From: Pseudoroseicyclus tamaricis
GTDB taxonomy: Bacteria; Pseudomonadota; Alphaproteobacteria; Rhodobacterales; Rhodobacteraceae
Assembly: GCF_012070395.1 (NCBI RefSeq)
Contig: NZ_JAAFYS010000001.1
Location: 288,001 to 352,000 of the forward strand
DNA: 64,000 nucleotides
Direction: 5' to 3'
The translations under genes and the position numbers were made by a program. The notes under the pieces were generated by a model. It was not told the DNA's origin, made no database searches, and worked only from the letters and a program-made list of their open reading frames with translations. Positions 1 through 7,330 of the stretch are shown one piece after another (within the stretch, counting starts at the first letter, position 1; the number at the start of each line of letters is the position of its first letter).

Positions 1-846
1 ATGCGCCGCCTGCGGGTTCAGCGTCATGCCGAGGTCGCGCAGGCCGATGGCGATGCCGTGGAAGGTGAAGGCGAGCGGCCCGAAGGTCTCGGAGAAGGTG
101 AGGCCGTGATAGGCGGGCTCCGGCTCCGACAGAGACGGGAACTTGCCCGAGGCCGCCCAGTCGAACTTGCCGCTGTCGACCACGACGCCGCCGGTGACCG
201 TGCCGTTGCCGGTGAGATACTTCGTCAGCGAATGCACGACGAGCGTCGCCCCGTGCTCGATGGGCCGGCAGAGGTAGGGCGTGGCCGTCGTGTTGTCGAC
301 GATCAGCGGCAGGCCCACCTTGTCGGCCACGTCCGCCACGGCACGGATGTCGGTGATGTAGCCGCCCGGGTTGGCGATGGATTCGCAGAAGATCGCGCGG
401 GTGTCGTCATCGACAGCGGCTTCGATGGCGTCGAGATCGTCCATGTCGACGAACTTCGCCGACCAGCCGAAGCGCTGGATGGTCTGCGTCATCTGCGTGA
501 CCGTGCCGCCGTAAAGGCGGGTGCTGACCACCACGTTCTTGCCGGGGGCCATCAGCGGGAAGAGCGCCATGATCTGCGCCGCGTGGCCCGACGAGCAGGC
601 GACAGCGCCGGCGCCGCATTCCAGCGCCGCCACCCGATCCTGCAGCACCGCCACGGTGGGGTTGGTCAGGCGCGAGTAGATGAAGCCGACCTCCTGCAGG
701 TTGAAGAGGGCCGCCGCGTGGTCGGCGTCGCGGAAGACATAGGCCGTGGTCTGGTAGATCGGCGTGTTGCGCGCCCCCGTCGTCGGGTCGGGCTTCGCGC
801 CGGCGTGGATCTGAAGGGTGTCGAAGCCGTAGGTCGCGTCGGACAT
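1..846 (-). CDS. metY: O-acetylhomoserine sulfhydrylase (partial, 3' end outside window)
   Basis: The visible part is the first 282 residues; the C-terminus lies beyond the left edge. It is a PLP enzyme of the Cys/Met metabolism family that makes homocysteine from O-acetylhomoserine and sulfide in the cytoplasm. The N-terminus runs FDTLQIHAGAKPDPTTGAR, the family's YSRLTNPT motif sits near residues 57-64, DNTTATP at 184-190, and the PLP-binding lysine is K209 in HSLTKYLTGNG. These details fit O-acetylhomoserine aminocarboxypropyltransferase better than cystathionine enzymes, but the substrate is inferred from family resemblance. The ATG at 846 follows GAGGAG at a suitable distance. I saw no convincing SAM-II riboswitch in the 117 bases upstream. 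Confidence 0.9.
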   Translation of the reverse strand, partial: MSDATYGFDTLQIHAGAKPDPTTGARNTPIYQTTAYVFRDADHAAALFNLQEVGFIYSRLTNPTVAVLQDRVAALECGAGAVACSSGHAAQIMALFPLMAPGKNVVVSTRLYGGTVTQMTQTIQRFGWSAKFVDMDDLDAIEAAVDDDTRAIFCESIANPGGYITDIRAVADVADKVGLPLIVDNTTATPYLCRPIEHGATLVVHSLTKYLTGNGTVTGGVVVDSGKFDWAASGKFPSLSEPEPAYHGLTFSETFGPLAFTFHGIAIGLRDLGMTLNPQAAH

Positions 847-963
847 CTGGATACTCCTCTGGTAGTATTGGCCCCGGCTCTATTCGGCCACCTCCGCTCG
901 ATGCAATTGCTTTCGCGTGATGCCGCGCGTGCAGCATGACCGGGGCGAGCGGGGCAAGGCGCC

Positions 964-1398
964 TCAGCCGAAGTCCAGCTCGCGCCAGCCGGTGCGCACG
1001 TCGAGCGGCCGGTGGAAGCGGGCGGCGCCCGTCAGGCCCAGCACGATCTCCGCCGTCGTGCGGATCTCGCAGCCCGCCAGCAGGTGGCCGCCGCGCATCA
1101 CGCCCTCCTCGTCGCTGACCGCCATGTGCAGGTGCGGCCCGTCCAGCGACAGCGTGCCGGAGAGGGAGACGATCTCCAGCGGCCCCGGCACCTGCAACGG
1201 CTCGTCCCGCCCCGCGGGGCGCAGGGCGGCGGAGTGCAGGCTGCCGCAGCAGGCGGCGACGAAACCGGCACTCATCGCCTCCTCCTCCCGCGCGGAGGCG
1301 AAGGCCGCCTCCAGCTCCGCCCGCAGGTCCTCCCCCGGCAGAAGGCGCAGCGCCAGCCAGCGCGTCTCGTCGCCGTGCCAGCGGGCGGTGAGGGCCAT
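964..1398 (-). CDS. PPC/DUF296-domain protein
   Basis: A 144-residue protein with the PPC (plants and prokaryotes conserved, DUF296) fold. The diagnostic part is GPHLHMAVSDEEGVMRGGHLL at about residues 87-107, with H89, H91 and H105 as likely metal ligands, followed by the usual TTAEIVL strand at 114-120. Bacterial members form trimers; their function is largely unknown. Its ATG overlaps the stop codon of the flavin monooxygenase gene (TGATG), so the two are probably translated together. That pairing suggests a role with an aromatic compound or its product rather than DNA binding, but this is inference. No AT-hook is visible. Confidence 0.82.
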   Translation of the reverse strand: MALTARWHGDETRWLALRLLPGEDLRAELEAAFASAREEEAMSAGFVAACCGSLHSAALRPAGRDEPLQVPGPLEIVSLSGTLSLDGPHLHMAVSDEEGVMRGGHLLAGCEIRTTAEIVLGLTGAARFHRPLDVRTGWRELDFG

Positions 1399-3152
1399 CA
1401 GAGCGCCAGCACCTGGCCGAGCGCGCGCCGGAGGTCGTCCTGCGGTGCCTCGGGCAGCCCGGTGGAGCGCCACGCGACATGGTGGTCGGGGCGCACGAGG
1501 ATGCAGCCGCTGTCGCTCACCTCCCGCGCCCGCGCCCAGTCGCCCGTGTGGTCGAGCCACGCGCGCCGTGGCCCGATGACATGGGCGGTGAGCGGCAGGC
1601 CCATCTCCGCCGCCAGCGCCTCGGCCGCCGCGACCCACGGCTCGCCGCCGATGCCGGTCAGCAGCGTCCATTGCCCGTGGCCGCAGAGATCGAGGGTGGA
1701 GTGCTTCTCCCCCGTCTCGTCGAAGAGCCAGGCGTGGGGCAGGCGGGCGCCGGGCCAGCTCGTCGGCTCGAAGTGCAGCTCCGGGTCCTGCCGGAAGGCG
1801 GGCTCCTCGGTGCCGTCGGAGGCGACGGCGCGGGAGCGGTAGCGATGGTTCATCTCCACGCCGTGGGCGTCGAACTCGTAGTGCTTGGCGGCGATGGCGC
1901 GGCGCAGCTTCTCGCGCTGCTCCTCGGCCGCGTCCGTCGCCTCGGCGCGGGCATCCATGTTGGCCTGCATCTCTTCCGTGGTGCCGCCGCCGCCCATGCC
2001 GAGCGCCTCGAAGATCGGCCCGAACTCGGTGATCGACTTGTTGGCCCGGGTGACGATCTGCTTGGCCACCGGCGCCCGCTCGGCGGAGTAGCTCTCCAGC
2101 AGCGCCTCGCCGGCCTCGCCCTTCAGCACGGCGGCGAGCTTCCACGACAGGTTGAAGGCGTCCTGGATGGAGGTGTTGGAGCCGAGCCCGTTCGACGGCG
2201 GGTGCCGGTGCGCGGCATCGCCCATGATGAAGACGCGCCGGTCGCGCAGCTCGGTCGCGTACATGTTGTTGACGGTCCACGTGCTGGCGGAGATCAGCTC
2301 GATCTCCAGCTCCGGGTCGCCGACGAGCTGGCGGGCGATCTTCGTCGCCAGCGCCTGATCCACCTGCGGCGGCGGGCCGGAGATGTCGTAGCCCCAGACG
2401 ATCAGCCACTCGTTCCACGGCCGCACCATCCGCACGAGCCCCATGCCGATCCCGCCGACATCGGCGCCCGGCTGCATGACCCAGTAAAGGACGGACGGCC
2501 GGTGGGCGACGTATTTGGACAGGTCCGCCCGGAAGAGGATGTTCATCGAGCCATCGACGCCCATCTGCCCCTCGAACGGCAGCCCGCAGCCCTCGGCCAC
2601 GCGGGAATTGCCGCCGTCGGCGCCGACGAGGTATTTCGAGCGGATCGTGATCTCCTGCCCCGTCAGCCGGTCGAGGCAGGTGGTGGTGACCCCCTCCGCA
2701 TCCTGCTCATGGCGCAGATACTCGGTGCTCAGGCGCGCCTGCGTCCCCCGCGAGCACGCGGTCTTGAAGAGCAGCGGCTCCATGAAGGTCTGCGGCAGGT
2801 CGTTCATGTGGGTGGGGGAGGTCAGCTGGTGCTCGGCGCGGGAGAGCGGGTGCGTGCCCCAGCTCTTCATGCGGCCCAGCTCCTCTCCGGCGAGGCTCTC
2901 GCAGAAGACGTTCTCGCCCATCAGGTCCTGCCCGGTGGCGTGCATGTAGGCCTCGGCCTCCACGTCGCGGCCGAGATCCCGCAGCACCTCCATGGTGCGC
3001 TGGTTGGTGATGTGGGCGCGGGGCGTGTTGGCGAGCCAGCGGTAGCGGTTCACCGCCATGTTCTCGATCCCGTAGGACGACAGCAGCGCCGCCGTGGCGC
3101 CGCCGGCCGGCCCCGTCCCGATGATGAGCACATCTGTCGTGATATCGGCCAC
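1398..3152 (-). CDS. FAD-dependent aromatic monooxygenase, TfdB-like
   Basis: A 584-residue single-component flavoprotein hydroxylase. The FAD-binding GTGPAG is at residues 12-17, the second nucleotide motif GADGGNSR at 177-184 and the FAD-contacting GD motif (FIMGDAAHRHPP) around 308-319. The C-terminus has the thioredoxin-like tail of phenol-type hydroxylases. NQRTMEVLRDLG near 50 and the overall length match the 2,4-dichlorophenol 6-monooxygenase group, so the likely reaction is NAD(P)H- and O2-dependent ortho-hydroxylation of a phenol. The real substrate is unknown, since no ring-cleavage genes lie nearby. The start is a GTG preceded by GGGGAGGAA. Its stop overlaps the PPC-domain gene. 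Confidence 0.87.
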   Translation of the reverse strand: MADITTDVLIIGTGPAGGATAALLSSYGIENMAVNRYRWLANTPRAHITNQRTMEVLRDLGRDVEAEAYMHATGQDLMGENVFCESLAGEELGRMKSWGTHPLSRAEHQLTSPTHMNDLPQTFMEPLLFKTACSRGTQARLSTEYLRHEQDAEGVTTTCLDRLTGQEITIRSKYLVGADGGNSRVAEGCGLPFEGQMGVDGSMNILFRADLSKYVAHRPSVLYWVMQPGADVGGIGMGLVRMVRPWNEWLIVWGYDISGPPPQVDQALATKIARQLVGDPELEIELISASTWTVNNMYATELRDRRVFIMGDAAHRHPPSNGLGSNTSIQDAFNLSWKLAAVLKGEAGEALLESYSAERAPVAKQIVTRANKSITEFGPIFEALGMGGGGTTEEMQANMDARAEATDAAEEQREKLRRAIAAKHYEFDAHGVEMNHRYRSRAVASDGTEEPAFRQDPELHFEPTSWPGARLPHAWLFDETGEKHSTLDLCGHGQWTLLTGIGGEPWVAAAEALAAEMGLPLTAHVIGPRRAWLDHTGDWARAREVSDSGCILVRPDHHVAWRSTGLPEAPQDDLRRALGQVLAL

Positions 3153-3301
3153 GGCCGTTCCTCCCCGTTGTCCTGTCCGCCGGCGCAGCCCTCCCGCCGC
3201 CCCGGCCCGCCCAATTCGCCCGAGGTCGCCGCCGGCCGCAAGAGGGCGGGCGGCATTTCCGCCGCGGCGAAGCGCCCCGCCCCCGGCCGGCCGCGCCCCA
3301 T

Positions 3302-3360
3302 TCTCGCTTTTCCCGAAATATCCCGGGGGGAGCCGAAGGCGGGGGGCAGCGCCCCCCCTC
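3302..3360 (+). repeat. G-run hairpin intergenic element, copy 1
   Basis: It has the core TTTTCCCGAAATATCCC followed by a GGGGGG block and a GGGGGGCAGCGCCCCCC hairpin. It lies between the thioredoxin-like gene and the monooxygenase gene. It is one of eight related elements in the window. Confidence 0.75.
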
Positions 3361-3381
3361 CCCCCTATCCGCCCGCGCGGC

Positions 3382-3933
3382 TCAGGCGGCCTTCCACTTG
3401 ATCGAGCAGCCCATCGACGGCACCTGCTCTCGCGGCCCTTCGCCCGTCTCGGCGATCATCTTCATCGCCTCATAGAGCTCCCGCGTCGTGTCCGGCCCGG
3501 CCGGCCCCTTGCCGGCGCTGTCGAGCCGCCCGCGGTACTGCAGCTGCAGATCGGCATTGAAGCCGAAGAAATCCGGCGTGCAGGCAGCCCCGTAGAGCCG
3601 CGCCACCTCCTGCGTCTCGTCATGGAGGTAGGGGAAGGGGAAGCCCTCCCGCTCCGCCATCTCCGCCATCTTCTCGAAGCTGTCCTCCGGGTATTCCTCC
3701 GCGTCGTTGGCGCAGATGGCGGCGACGCCGAAGCCGAGGGCCTGCACCGCCTCCGCCTCCGTCTTGAGGCGGTCCAGGACGCCGAGCACGTAGGGGCAGT
3801 GGTTGCAGATGAACATGAGCAGCAGCCCCTTCGGCCCGGCGAGGCCCTGCAGGGCGTGGGGCTTGCCGTCGGTGCCGACGAGCGTGAAGGGAACGGCATT
3901 CCAGCCGAAATCGCAGGCGGGCGGTGTGGCCAT
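3382..3933 (-). CDS. thioredoxin-family (AhpC/TSA-like) protein
   Basis: A 183-residue thioredoxin-fold protein. A CNHCPY motif (C43, C46) takes the place of the usual CGPC. This marks a common bacterial family annotated as thioredoxin family or redoxin-domain protein. It has no signal peptide, so it is probably cytoplasmic and may act as a disulfide reductase or peroxidase, although neither activity is shown by sequence alone. FGFNADLQLQYRGRLD near residues 124-139 is the usual strand after the cis-proline region (ACTPDFF). The ATG follows CAGGAGACAGAC, a good ribosome binding site. It is transcribed alone and divergently from the Hint-domain gene. Confidence 0.85.
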   Translation of the reverse strand: MATPPACDFGWNAVPFTLVGTDGKPHALQGLAGPKGLLLMFICNHCPYVLGVLDRLKTEAEAVQALGFGVAAICANDAEEYPEDSFEKMAEMAEREGFPFPYLHDETQEVARLYGAACTPDFFGFNADLQLQYRGRLDSAGKGPAGPDTTRELYEAMKMIAETGEGPREQVPSMGCSIKWKAA

Positions 3934-4125
3934 GTCTGTCTCCTGTTGCTGCCGACCAAGCTAGCGGCCGGGGCGCGGGGGGCAACCGGCGATGAATCCC
4001 GTCTGCCACAGGGCAAGGGGCGCCGGGAGGCCATGGCTTGCCCGCGCGGCAGGGGCCTTGCTAGGCTTGCGGGAAAGGACCGGGAGAGCCCGGCGAACGG
4101 GCAGCAACAGGCAGTCAGGGCAGGC

Positions 4126-5136
4126 ATGAGGCAGCGTCACGGCGGGTTATACGTCATCTCCTTCTCCCGGATCCGGGTGGAGGGGCATGACGCGCCGCCG
4201 CCGGAGGCGCTCCGCCCCGGCCAGAGCCTCACCTGGGAGGGCCGGGCGCTGCGCGTCGACGGCCCGGCCGACATCCTGCCCCTCGGAGAGCCGCAGGGCG
4301 CCGCGGGCCTGCGCCGCCGCGCCGCCCGTGCCCTCCGCCGGGGCGAGCCGGAGGTGGGGCCCGAGGAGGTGGAGGAGGAGATCCCCGCCCACAGCCTCAT
4401 GCTCACCGACGGCAGGGGCAGCTGGTTTTGCGACATCATCGCCGGCGCGCCGGGGCGCCCGCCGCTCCTGCTCTTCGCCGGGGCCGTGCCGCCGGCGGGG
4501 CGGGAGCTCTGGATCGTTCGCGCGCAGGTGAGCGCCGCGCGCGGCGCCCGCGCCGGCGGCGTCGTCTGCTTCACGCCCGGCACGATGATTGCCACCGAGG
4601 CCGGCCCGCGGCCGGTGGAGGCGCTGGAGGAGGGCGCCCGCGTCCTGACGAAGGACAACGGCCCGCAGCCCGTCCTCTGGCTCGGCCGGCGGCGGCTGAG
4701 CGGGGCGCGGCTGGCGGCGATGCCGTGGCTGGCGCCCGTGCGCCTGCGCCCCGGCGCGCTGGGCGACGGGGTGCCGGATGCGGGCCTCACCGTCTCCCCC
4801 GATCACCGGCTTTTGCTGCGCGGCCCCCGGGCCGAGGCGCTCTTCGGCGAGGCGGAGGTGCTGGCGGCGGCGGCGGATCTCGTCGACGACCGGCTGATCC
4901 TTCGCGACCGCGGCTGCCGGGATGTCAGCTACGTCCACCTCCTCCTGCCGGCGCATGAGATCGTCTTCGCCAACGGCGTGGAGACGGAGAGCTTCCACCC
5001 CGCAATGGCCGATGCCGAGAGCGTCGGCGATGGCCTCCCCGGCATGGCCGAGTGCCTGCCCCCGGTTGCCGGCTACGGCCCCTACGCCCGCCGAATCCTC
5101 TCCGCCAGCGAGACAGCGATTCTCTCTCACTCGTAG
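4126..5136 (+). CDS. Hint-domain protein
   Basis: A 336-residue protein with a C-terminal Hint (hedgehog/intein, Hint_2-type) domain. The domain begins at C148 (VVCFTPGTMIATEAGPRPVE). It carries the block-B-like TVSPDHRLLL with H227 and ends in HEIVFANGVETESFHP at about 277-292. These domains are frequent in Rhodobacterales and can perform autoprocessing. Here there is no C-terminal His-Asn plus Cys/Ser splice junction, so this is not a splicing intein. The first 145 residues have no domain I recognise. The frame is open well upstream, and I chose the ATG at 4126 because the composition becomes non-protein-like before it. The TAG stop is the head of a REP-like repeat. Confidence 0.8.
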   Translation: MRQRHGGLYVISFSRIRVEGHDAPPPEALRPGQSLTWEGRALRVDGPADILPLGEPQGAAGLRRRAARALRRGEPEVGPEEVEEEIPAHSLMLTDGRGSWFCDIIAGAPGRPPLLLFAGAVPPAGRELWIVRAQVSAARGARAGGVVCFTPGTMIATEAGPRPVEALEEGARVLTKDNGPQPVLWLGRRRLSGARLAAMPWLAPVRLRPGALGDGVPDAGLTVSPDHRLLLRGPRAEALFGEAEVLAAAADLVDDRLILRDRGCRDVSYVHLLLPAHEIVFANGVETESFHPAMADAESVGDGLPGMAECLPPVAGYGPYARRILSASETAILSHS

Positions 5137-5155
5137 GGGGGGTGTCCAATCCACC
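5133..5155 (+). repeat. degenerate GTAG REP hairpin (REP-1)
   Basis: The tetranucleotide GTAG is followed by GGGGGGTGTCCAATCCACC, a decayed copy of the GGTGGGTTTCCAACCCACC hairpin found elsewhere in the window. The Hint gene's TAG stop (5134-5136) is part of the GTAG head. Confidence 0.6.
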
Positions 5156-5180
5156 TCCGCGCAACGGTGCCACTCATGCC

Positions 5181-5355
5181 CCGCCCGGTCCGCGCCAAAG
5201 GCGCAGGGCGAGCGCCTGCCCGTCCCCACGGGCTGGCGCTCTGTCTGATCCTGGCGCTGAGCGGCCCGCGAAGAGGGGCTTTGCCAGCATAAAGCGCACC
5301 AGCGGGGCCGTTGCAGCGCCACTCCACGGGCCGGCGCCCGCCCTGCGCCTGCGGG
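5181..5355 (+). repeat. long imperfect inverted-repeat element, copy 1
   Basis: The left arm (GCGCAGGGCGAGCGCCTGCC then GTCCCCACGGGCTGGCGCTC) and the right arm (GCGCCACTCCACGGGCCGGC then GCCCGCCCTGCGC) are imperfect reverse complements. They flank a centre containing CAGCATAAAGCGC. Related copies lie at 25226-25405 in this orientation and at 6970-7130 and 39911-40086 in the reverse orientation. The organisation resembles a BIME or MITE; no transposase is linked to it here. Confidence 0.75.
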
Positions 5356-5434
5356 TGTTGAGCCATGTGGCTGACCGTAGCCCGCCTGATGTTGACGTAT
5401 CTCGCCAATCCCCCAAACACCCCTCCCACCGGCG

Positions 5435-5462
5435 TTGACAGACCCGGCGGCACCCCTTAAAC
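5435..5462 (+). promoter_or_regulatory. putative rpmH promoter
   Basis: A consensus -35 TTGACA (5435-5440) is followed after 16 bases by TTAAAC (5457-5462). It stands about 80 bases before the rpmH start codon and just beyond the repeat element. A consensus -35 is what would be expected for this highly expressed operon. Confidence 0.55.
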
Positions 5463-5541
5463 GCCGGGCTTCGAATGAACGGGCCCCGGTGTGCCGCGCT
5501 TGGCGCAATCGGTGCGGCCCGAGATGTGACGGAGAGCCGCG

Positions 5542-5676
5542 ATGAAACGCACGTTCCAGCCTTCCAACCGCGTCCGCAAGGCGCGCCACGGCTTTCGCGC
5601 CCGCATGGCCACCAAGGCCGGCCGCAAGATCCTGAACGCGCGCCGCGCCCGCGGCCGCAAGGTTCTCTCGGCCTGA
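5542..5676 (+). CDS. rpmH: 50S ribosomal protein L34
   Basis: A 44-residue, highly basic protein with the full L34 signature: MKRTFQPSN at the start, [20 protein letters not shown] in the middle and KVLSA at the end. Length and sequence are standard for the family. It is a component of the large ribosomal subunit. The ATG at 5542 lies after GGAGAGCCGCG. It is first in a short operon with rnpA and yidD, the usual arrangement near the bacterial origin region. It is too short to be picked up by ordinary length filters. Confidence 0.98.
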   Translation: MKRTFQPSNRVRKARHGFRARMATKAGRKILNARRARGRKVLSA

Positions 5677-5699
5677 GCCGAGCGGAGGAGGGCGGGCCG

Positions 5700-6047
5700 A
5701 TGCCGGCCACCCTCACGAAGCGCGCCGAATTTCTTGCCGCCGCGCGAGGGGGAAGAGCCTTCTCGCGCGGTTTCGTGCTGCAAGGCCGCCGTCGCCGGGC
5801 AGAGGAGCCGGGCGAGGGCGTGCGCGTCGGGTTCACCTGTTCCAAGAAGGTCGGCAATGCCGTCGCCCGCAACCGAGCCAAGCGCCGGCTGCGCGAGATC
5901 GCCCGCGCCGTCCTGCCCGAGCATGGGCGACCCGGCTGGGATTACGTCCTGATCGGCCGCGCCGGCGCCACCGGCTCCCGCGACTTTGCCCTGATGACGG
6001 AGGAGCTCTCCCGCGCGCTCGGCGAGCTGCACGGAGGCGCCTCGTGA
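5700..6047 (+). CDS. rnpA: ribonuclease P protein component
   Basis: A 115-residue basic protein that assists the RNase P RNA in cutting 5' leaders from tRNA precursors. The conserved RNR helix is visible as [11 protein letters not shown] at residues 57-67, after [12 protein letters not shown]. The N-terminal LTKRAEF matches the family. The ATG at 5700 is 23 bases after rpmH; the frame is open upstream but earlier starts would run into rpmH. Its stop overlaps the GTG start of yidD by four bases. Confidence 0.96.
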   Translation: MPATLTKRAEFLAAARGGRAFSRGFVLQGRRRRAEEPGEGVRVGFTCSKKVGNAVARNRAKRRLREIARAVLPEHGRPGWDYVLIGRAGATGSRDFALMTEELSRALGELHGGAS

Positions 6048-6265
6048 CGCCGCTCGCCCGGGCCTTCGCCCTGCCGGTACGGGCCTACCGGCTCGTCGGA
6101 TCGCCCTGGGTAGGCCATGGCTGCCGCTTCCACCCCACCTGCTCGGCCTATGCGCTGGAGGCGCTGGAGAAGCACGGCGGCCTGCGCGGCGGCTGGCTGA
6201 CGCTGCGCCGCCTCGCCCGCTGCCACCCCTGGGGCGGCTCGGGCATCGACAACGTCCCGGACTGA
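6044..6265 (+). CDS. yidD: membrane protein insertion efficiency factor
   Basis: A 73-residue protein of the YidD (DUF37) family, thought to help YidC-dependent membrane insertion at the inner face of the membrane. Signature stretches are [15 protein letters not shown], with two conserved cysteines, then [17 protein letters not shown] at the end. The GTG start overlaps rnpA (GTGA). In most alphaproteobacteria yidC follows within one or two genes. Here the next gene is on the opposite strand and unrelated, so yidC must be elsewhere. Confidence 0.95.
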   Translation: MTPLARAFALPVRAYRLVGSPWVGHGCRFHPTCSAYALEALEKHGGLRGGWLTLRRLARCHPWGGSGIDNVPD

Positions 6266-6270
6266 GGGCC

Positions 6271-6732
6271 TCAGCCGGCGCGGAGCGCCGAGAGCTCGGC
6301 GCAGTAGCCCGTCAGCCTGTCCTGCAGCCGCCCCTCCAGCTTGCCGCGCCCCAGCCGCATCGGCTGGAGCATCAGCTTGGCGGCCATCGACTTGCCCTCC
6401 GCCTCCACCTCCAGCCGCACGCGCGTGCGCTCCGGCCCGAGGGCGGAGAAGGTGGTGCGGACGGTCAGGATCAGCCCCTCGCTGTCGGAGACGAGGGCGA
6501 AGCCGCCCGGCGGCGCCCATTCCGTCATCCGCGGTTTCAGCATCCGCTCGCGGCCCCGCATCTCGAAGGCGACGTCCCACCCGCTGCCGGGGCCGATGGG
6601 CGCGCCGGGATCGATCCGCTCGACCCGGGCACCGCGTTTGCGGCCCATGCGGGCGAAGGCCTCGAAATCGGCGAATCGGTCGAAGGACCAGTCGATCGGC
6701 GCGGCGATCTCGGCCTCGGCGGACAGCTCCAT
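6271..6732 (-). CDS. SRPBCC-family protein
   Basis: A 153-residue protein with the START/SRPBCC (polyketide cyclase-like) pattern: an N-terminal strand AEAEIAAPIDWSFDRFADFEAF, a central beta-rich part with FALVSDSEGLILTVRTTFS, and a long C-terminal helix (residues 120-150). The fold binds small hydrophobic ligands; neither ligand nor role can be read from the sequence. The ATG follows AAGGAGCCACCC, a good ribosome binding site. It converges on yidD with only five bases between the stops. Confidence 0.78.
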   Translation of the reverse strand: MELSAEAEIAAPIDWSFDRFADFEAFARMGRKRGARVERIDPGAPIGPGSGWDVAFEMRGRERMLKPRMTEWAPPGGFALVSDSEGLILTVRTTFSALGPERTRVRLEVEAEGKSMAAKLMLQPMRLGRGKLEGRLQDRLTGYCAELSALRAG

Positions 6733-6881
6733 GGGTGGCTCCTTGCTCGTGCCGTGCTCACGTCCGGCCGTTGATGGCGGCTGGCGCCGGCGGCGTCAAT
6801 GTTGCGGGAGGGTTGGGCGGAGGCGCGCTGGTCGCGGGAGGCACACCGACGGCGTGCGGGGGAAGGGCCGCGACCGCACCC

Positions 6882-6904
6882 GTAGGGTGGGTTTCCAACC
6901 CACC
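6882..6904 (+). repeat. GTAG REP hairpin (REP-2)
   Basis: GTAG followed by the near-perfect hairpin GGTGGGTTTCCAACCCACC. Identical 19-base hairpins occur at 7180-7198 and 40115-40133. A GTAG tetranucleotide at the foot of a short palindrome is the signature of REP sequences mobilised by RAYT (TnpA-REP) transposases. Confidence 0.8.
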
Positions 6905-6969
6905 TTCCCCCGGTCCCCAACCGGGAGCGACATCCGCCTCGCGCCGCCAGCCACAAGCGCCTCCCTCTC

Positions 6970-7130
6970 ACGCCGGCCCGTGGGATGGCGCCCTGACAGC
7001 ACTGCTGCGCGCTTTATCCCTGCCAAGCGCCTCCCCGCCCTGAGCGAGGCACCCAGCCCAGCCAGAGCGCCAGCCCGCGGGGACGGGCCGGCGCTCGCGC
7101 GGCGCCTGCGGCTTGATTCCGCGCGGGGGA
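6970..7130 (-). repeat. long imperfect inverted-repeat element, copy 2
   Basis: This copy has the reverse orientation of the one at 5181-5355. It reads GCCGGCCCGTGGGATGGCG, then GCGCGCTTTATCCCTGCCA in the centre, then GAGCGCCAGCCCGCGGGGAC and GGGCCGGCGCTCGCGCGG. The central motif is the reverse complement of the AGCATAAAGCGC of the other copies. Confidence 0.65.
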
Positions 7131-7175
7131 AGGAGCGGCGGCCGGTCTCCTCCTGCCCTCGCCCCGAGCGAGCCC

Positions 7176-7198
7176 GTAGGGTGGGTTTCCAACCCACC
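7176..7198 (+). repeat. GTAG REP hairpin (REP-3)
   Basis: GTAG plus GGTGGGTTTCCAACCCACC, identical to REP-2. The two are in the same orientation about 290 bases apart, on either side of the inverted-repeat element. Confidence 0.8.
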
Positions 7199-7227
7199 TT
7201 GCCCGCCCCAAGCACTGTCCTCTCACG

Positions 7228-7291
7228 CCAGCCCGCCGGGACGGGCCGGCGCTCGCGCGGCGGCCTGCAGCGCTGGTTCCGTGCGGGGGGG
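7228..7291 (-). repeat. half copy of the long inverted-repeat element
   Basis: It repeats one arm only: CCAGCCCGCCGGGACGGGCC followed by GGCGCTCGCGCGGCGGCCTG. It compares directly with 7068-7130. No centre or second arm follows; a small GC hairpin (CACCCGGGTCTCCGGGTG, 7302-7319) lies next to it. Confidence 0.55.
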
Positions 7292-7330
7292 GACAAAGCG
7301 GCACCCGGGTCTCCGGGTGCACGCCCCGCC

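Larger units (their letters stand above)
5137..5541. other. non-coding stretch with repeats and rpmH promoter
   Basis: 405 bases with no gene. It holds the end of REP-1, the long inverted-repeat element copy 1 (5181-5355) and a sigma70-like promoter (5435-5462) just ahead of rpmH. I see no RNA gene in it. Confidence 0.75.
6733..7330. other. non-coding stretch built of repeats
   Basis: About 600 bases with no gene I can support. It contains two intact GTAG REP hairpins (6882-6904, 7176-7198), an inverted copy of the long inverted-repeat element (6970-7130) and a half-copy of it (7228-7291). The short remainders between these have no recognisable content. Confidence 0.75.

Noticed and set aside
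847-963. A possible SAM riboswitch ahead of the sulfhydrylase gene
   Set aside because: SAM-II elements are common before such genes in alphaproteobacteria, but the pseudoknot-forming conserved bases are not seen.
4137-5589. Minus-strand frames opposite the Hint gene, including a 480-residue one
   Set aside because: They are low-complexity and run through the repeat element; the Hint motifs support the plus strand.
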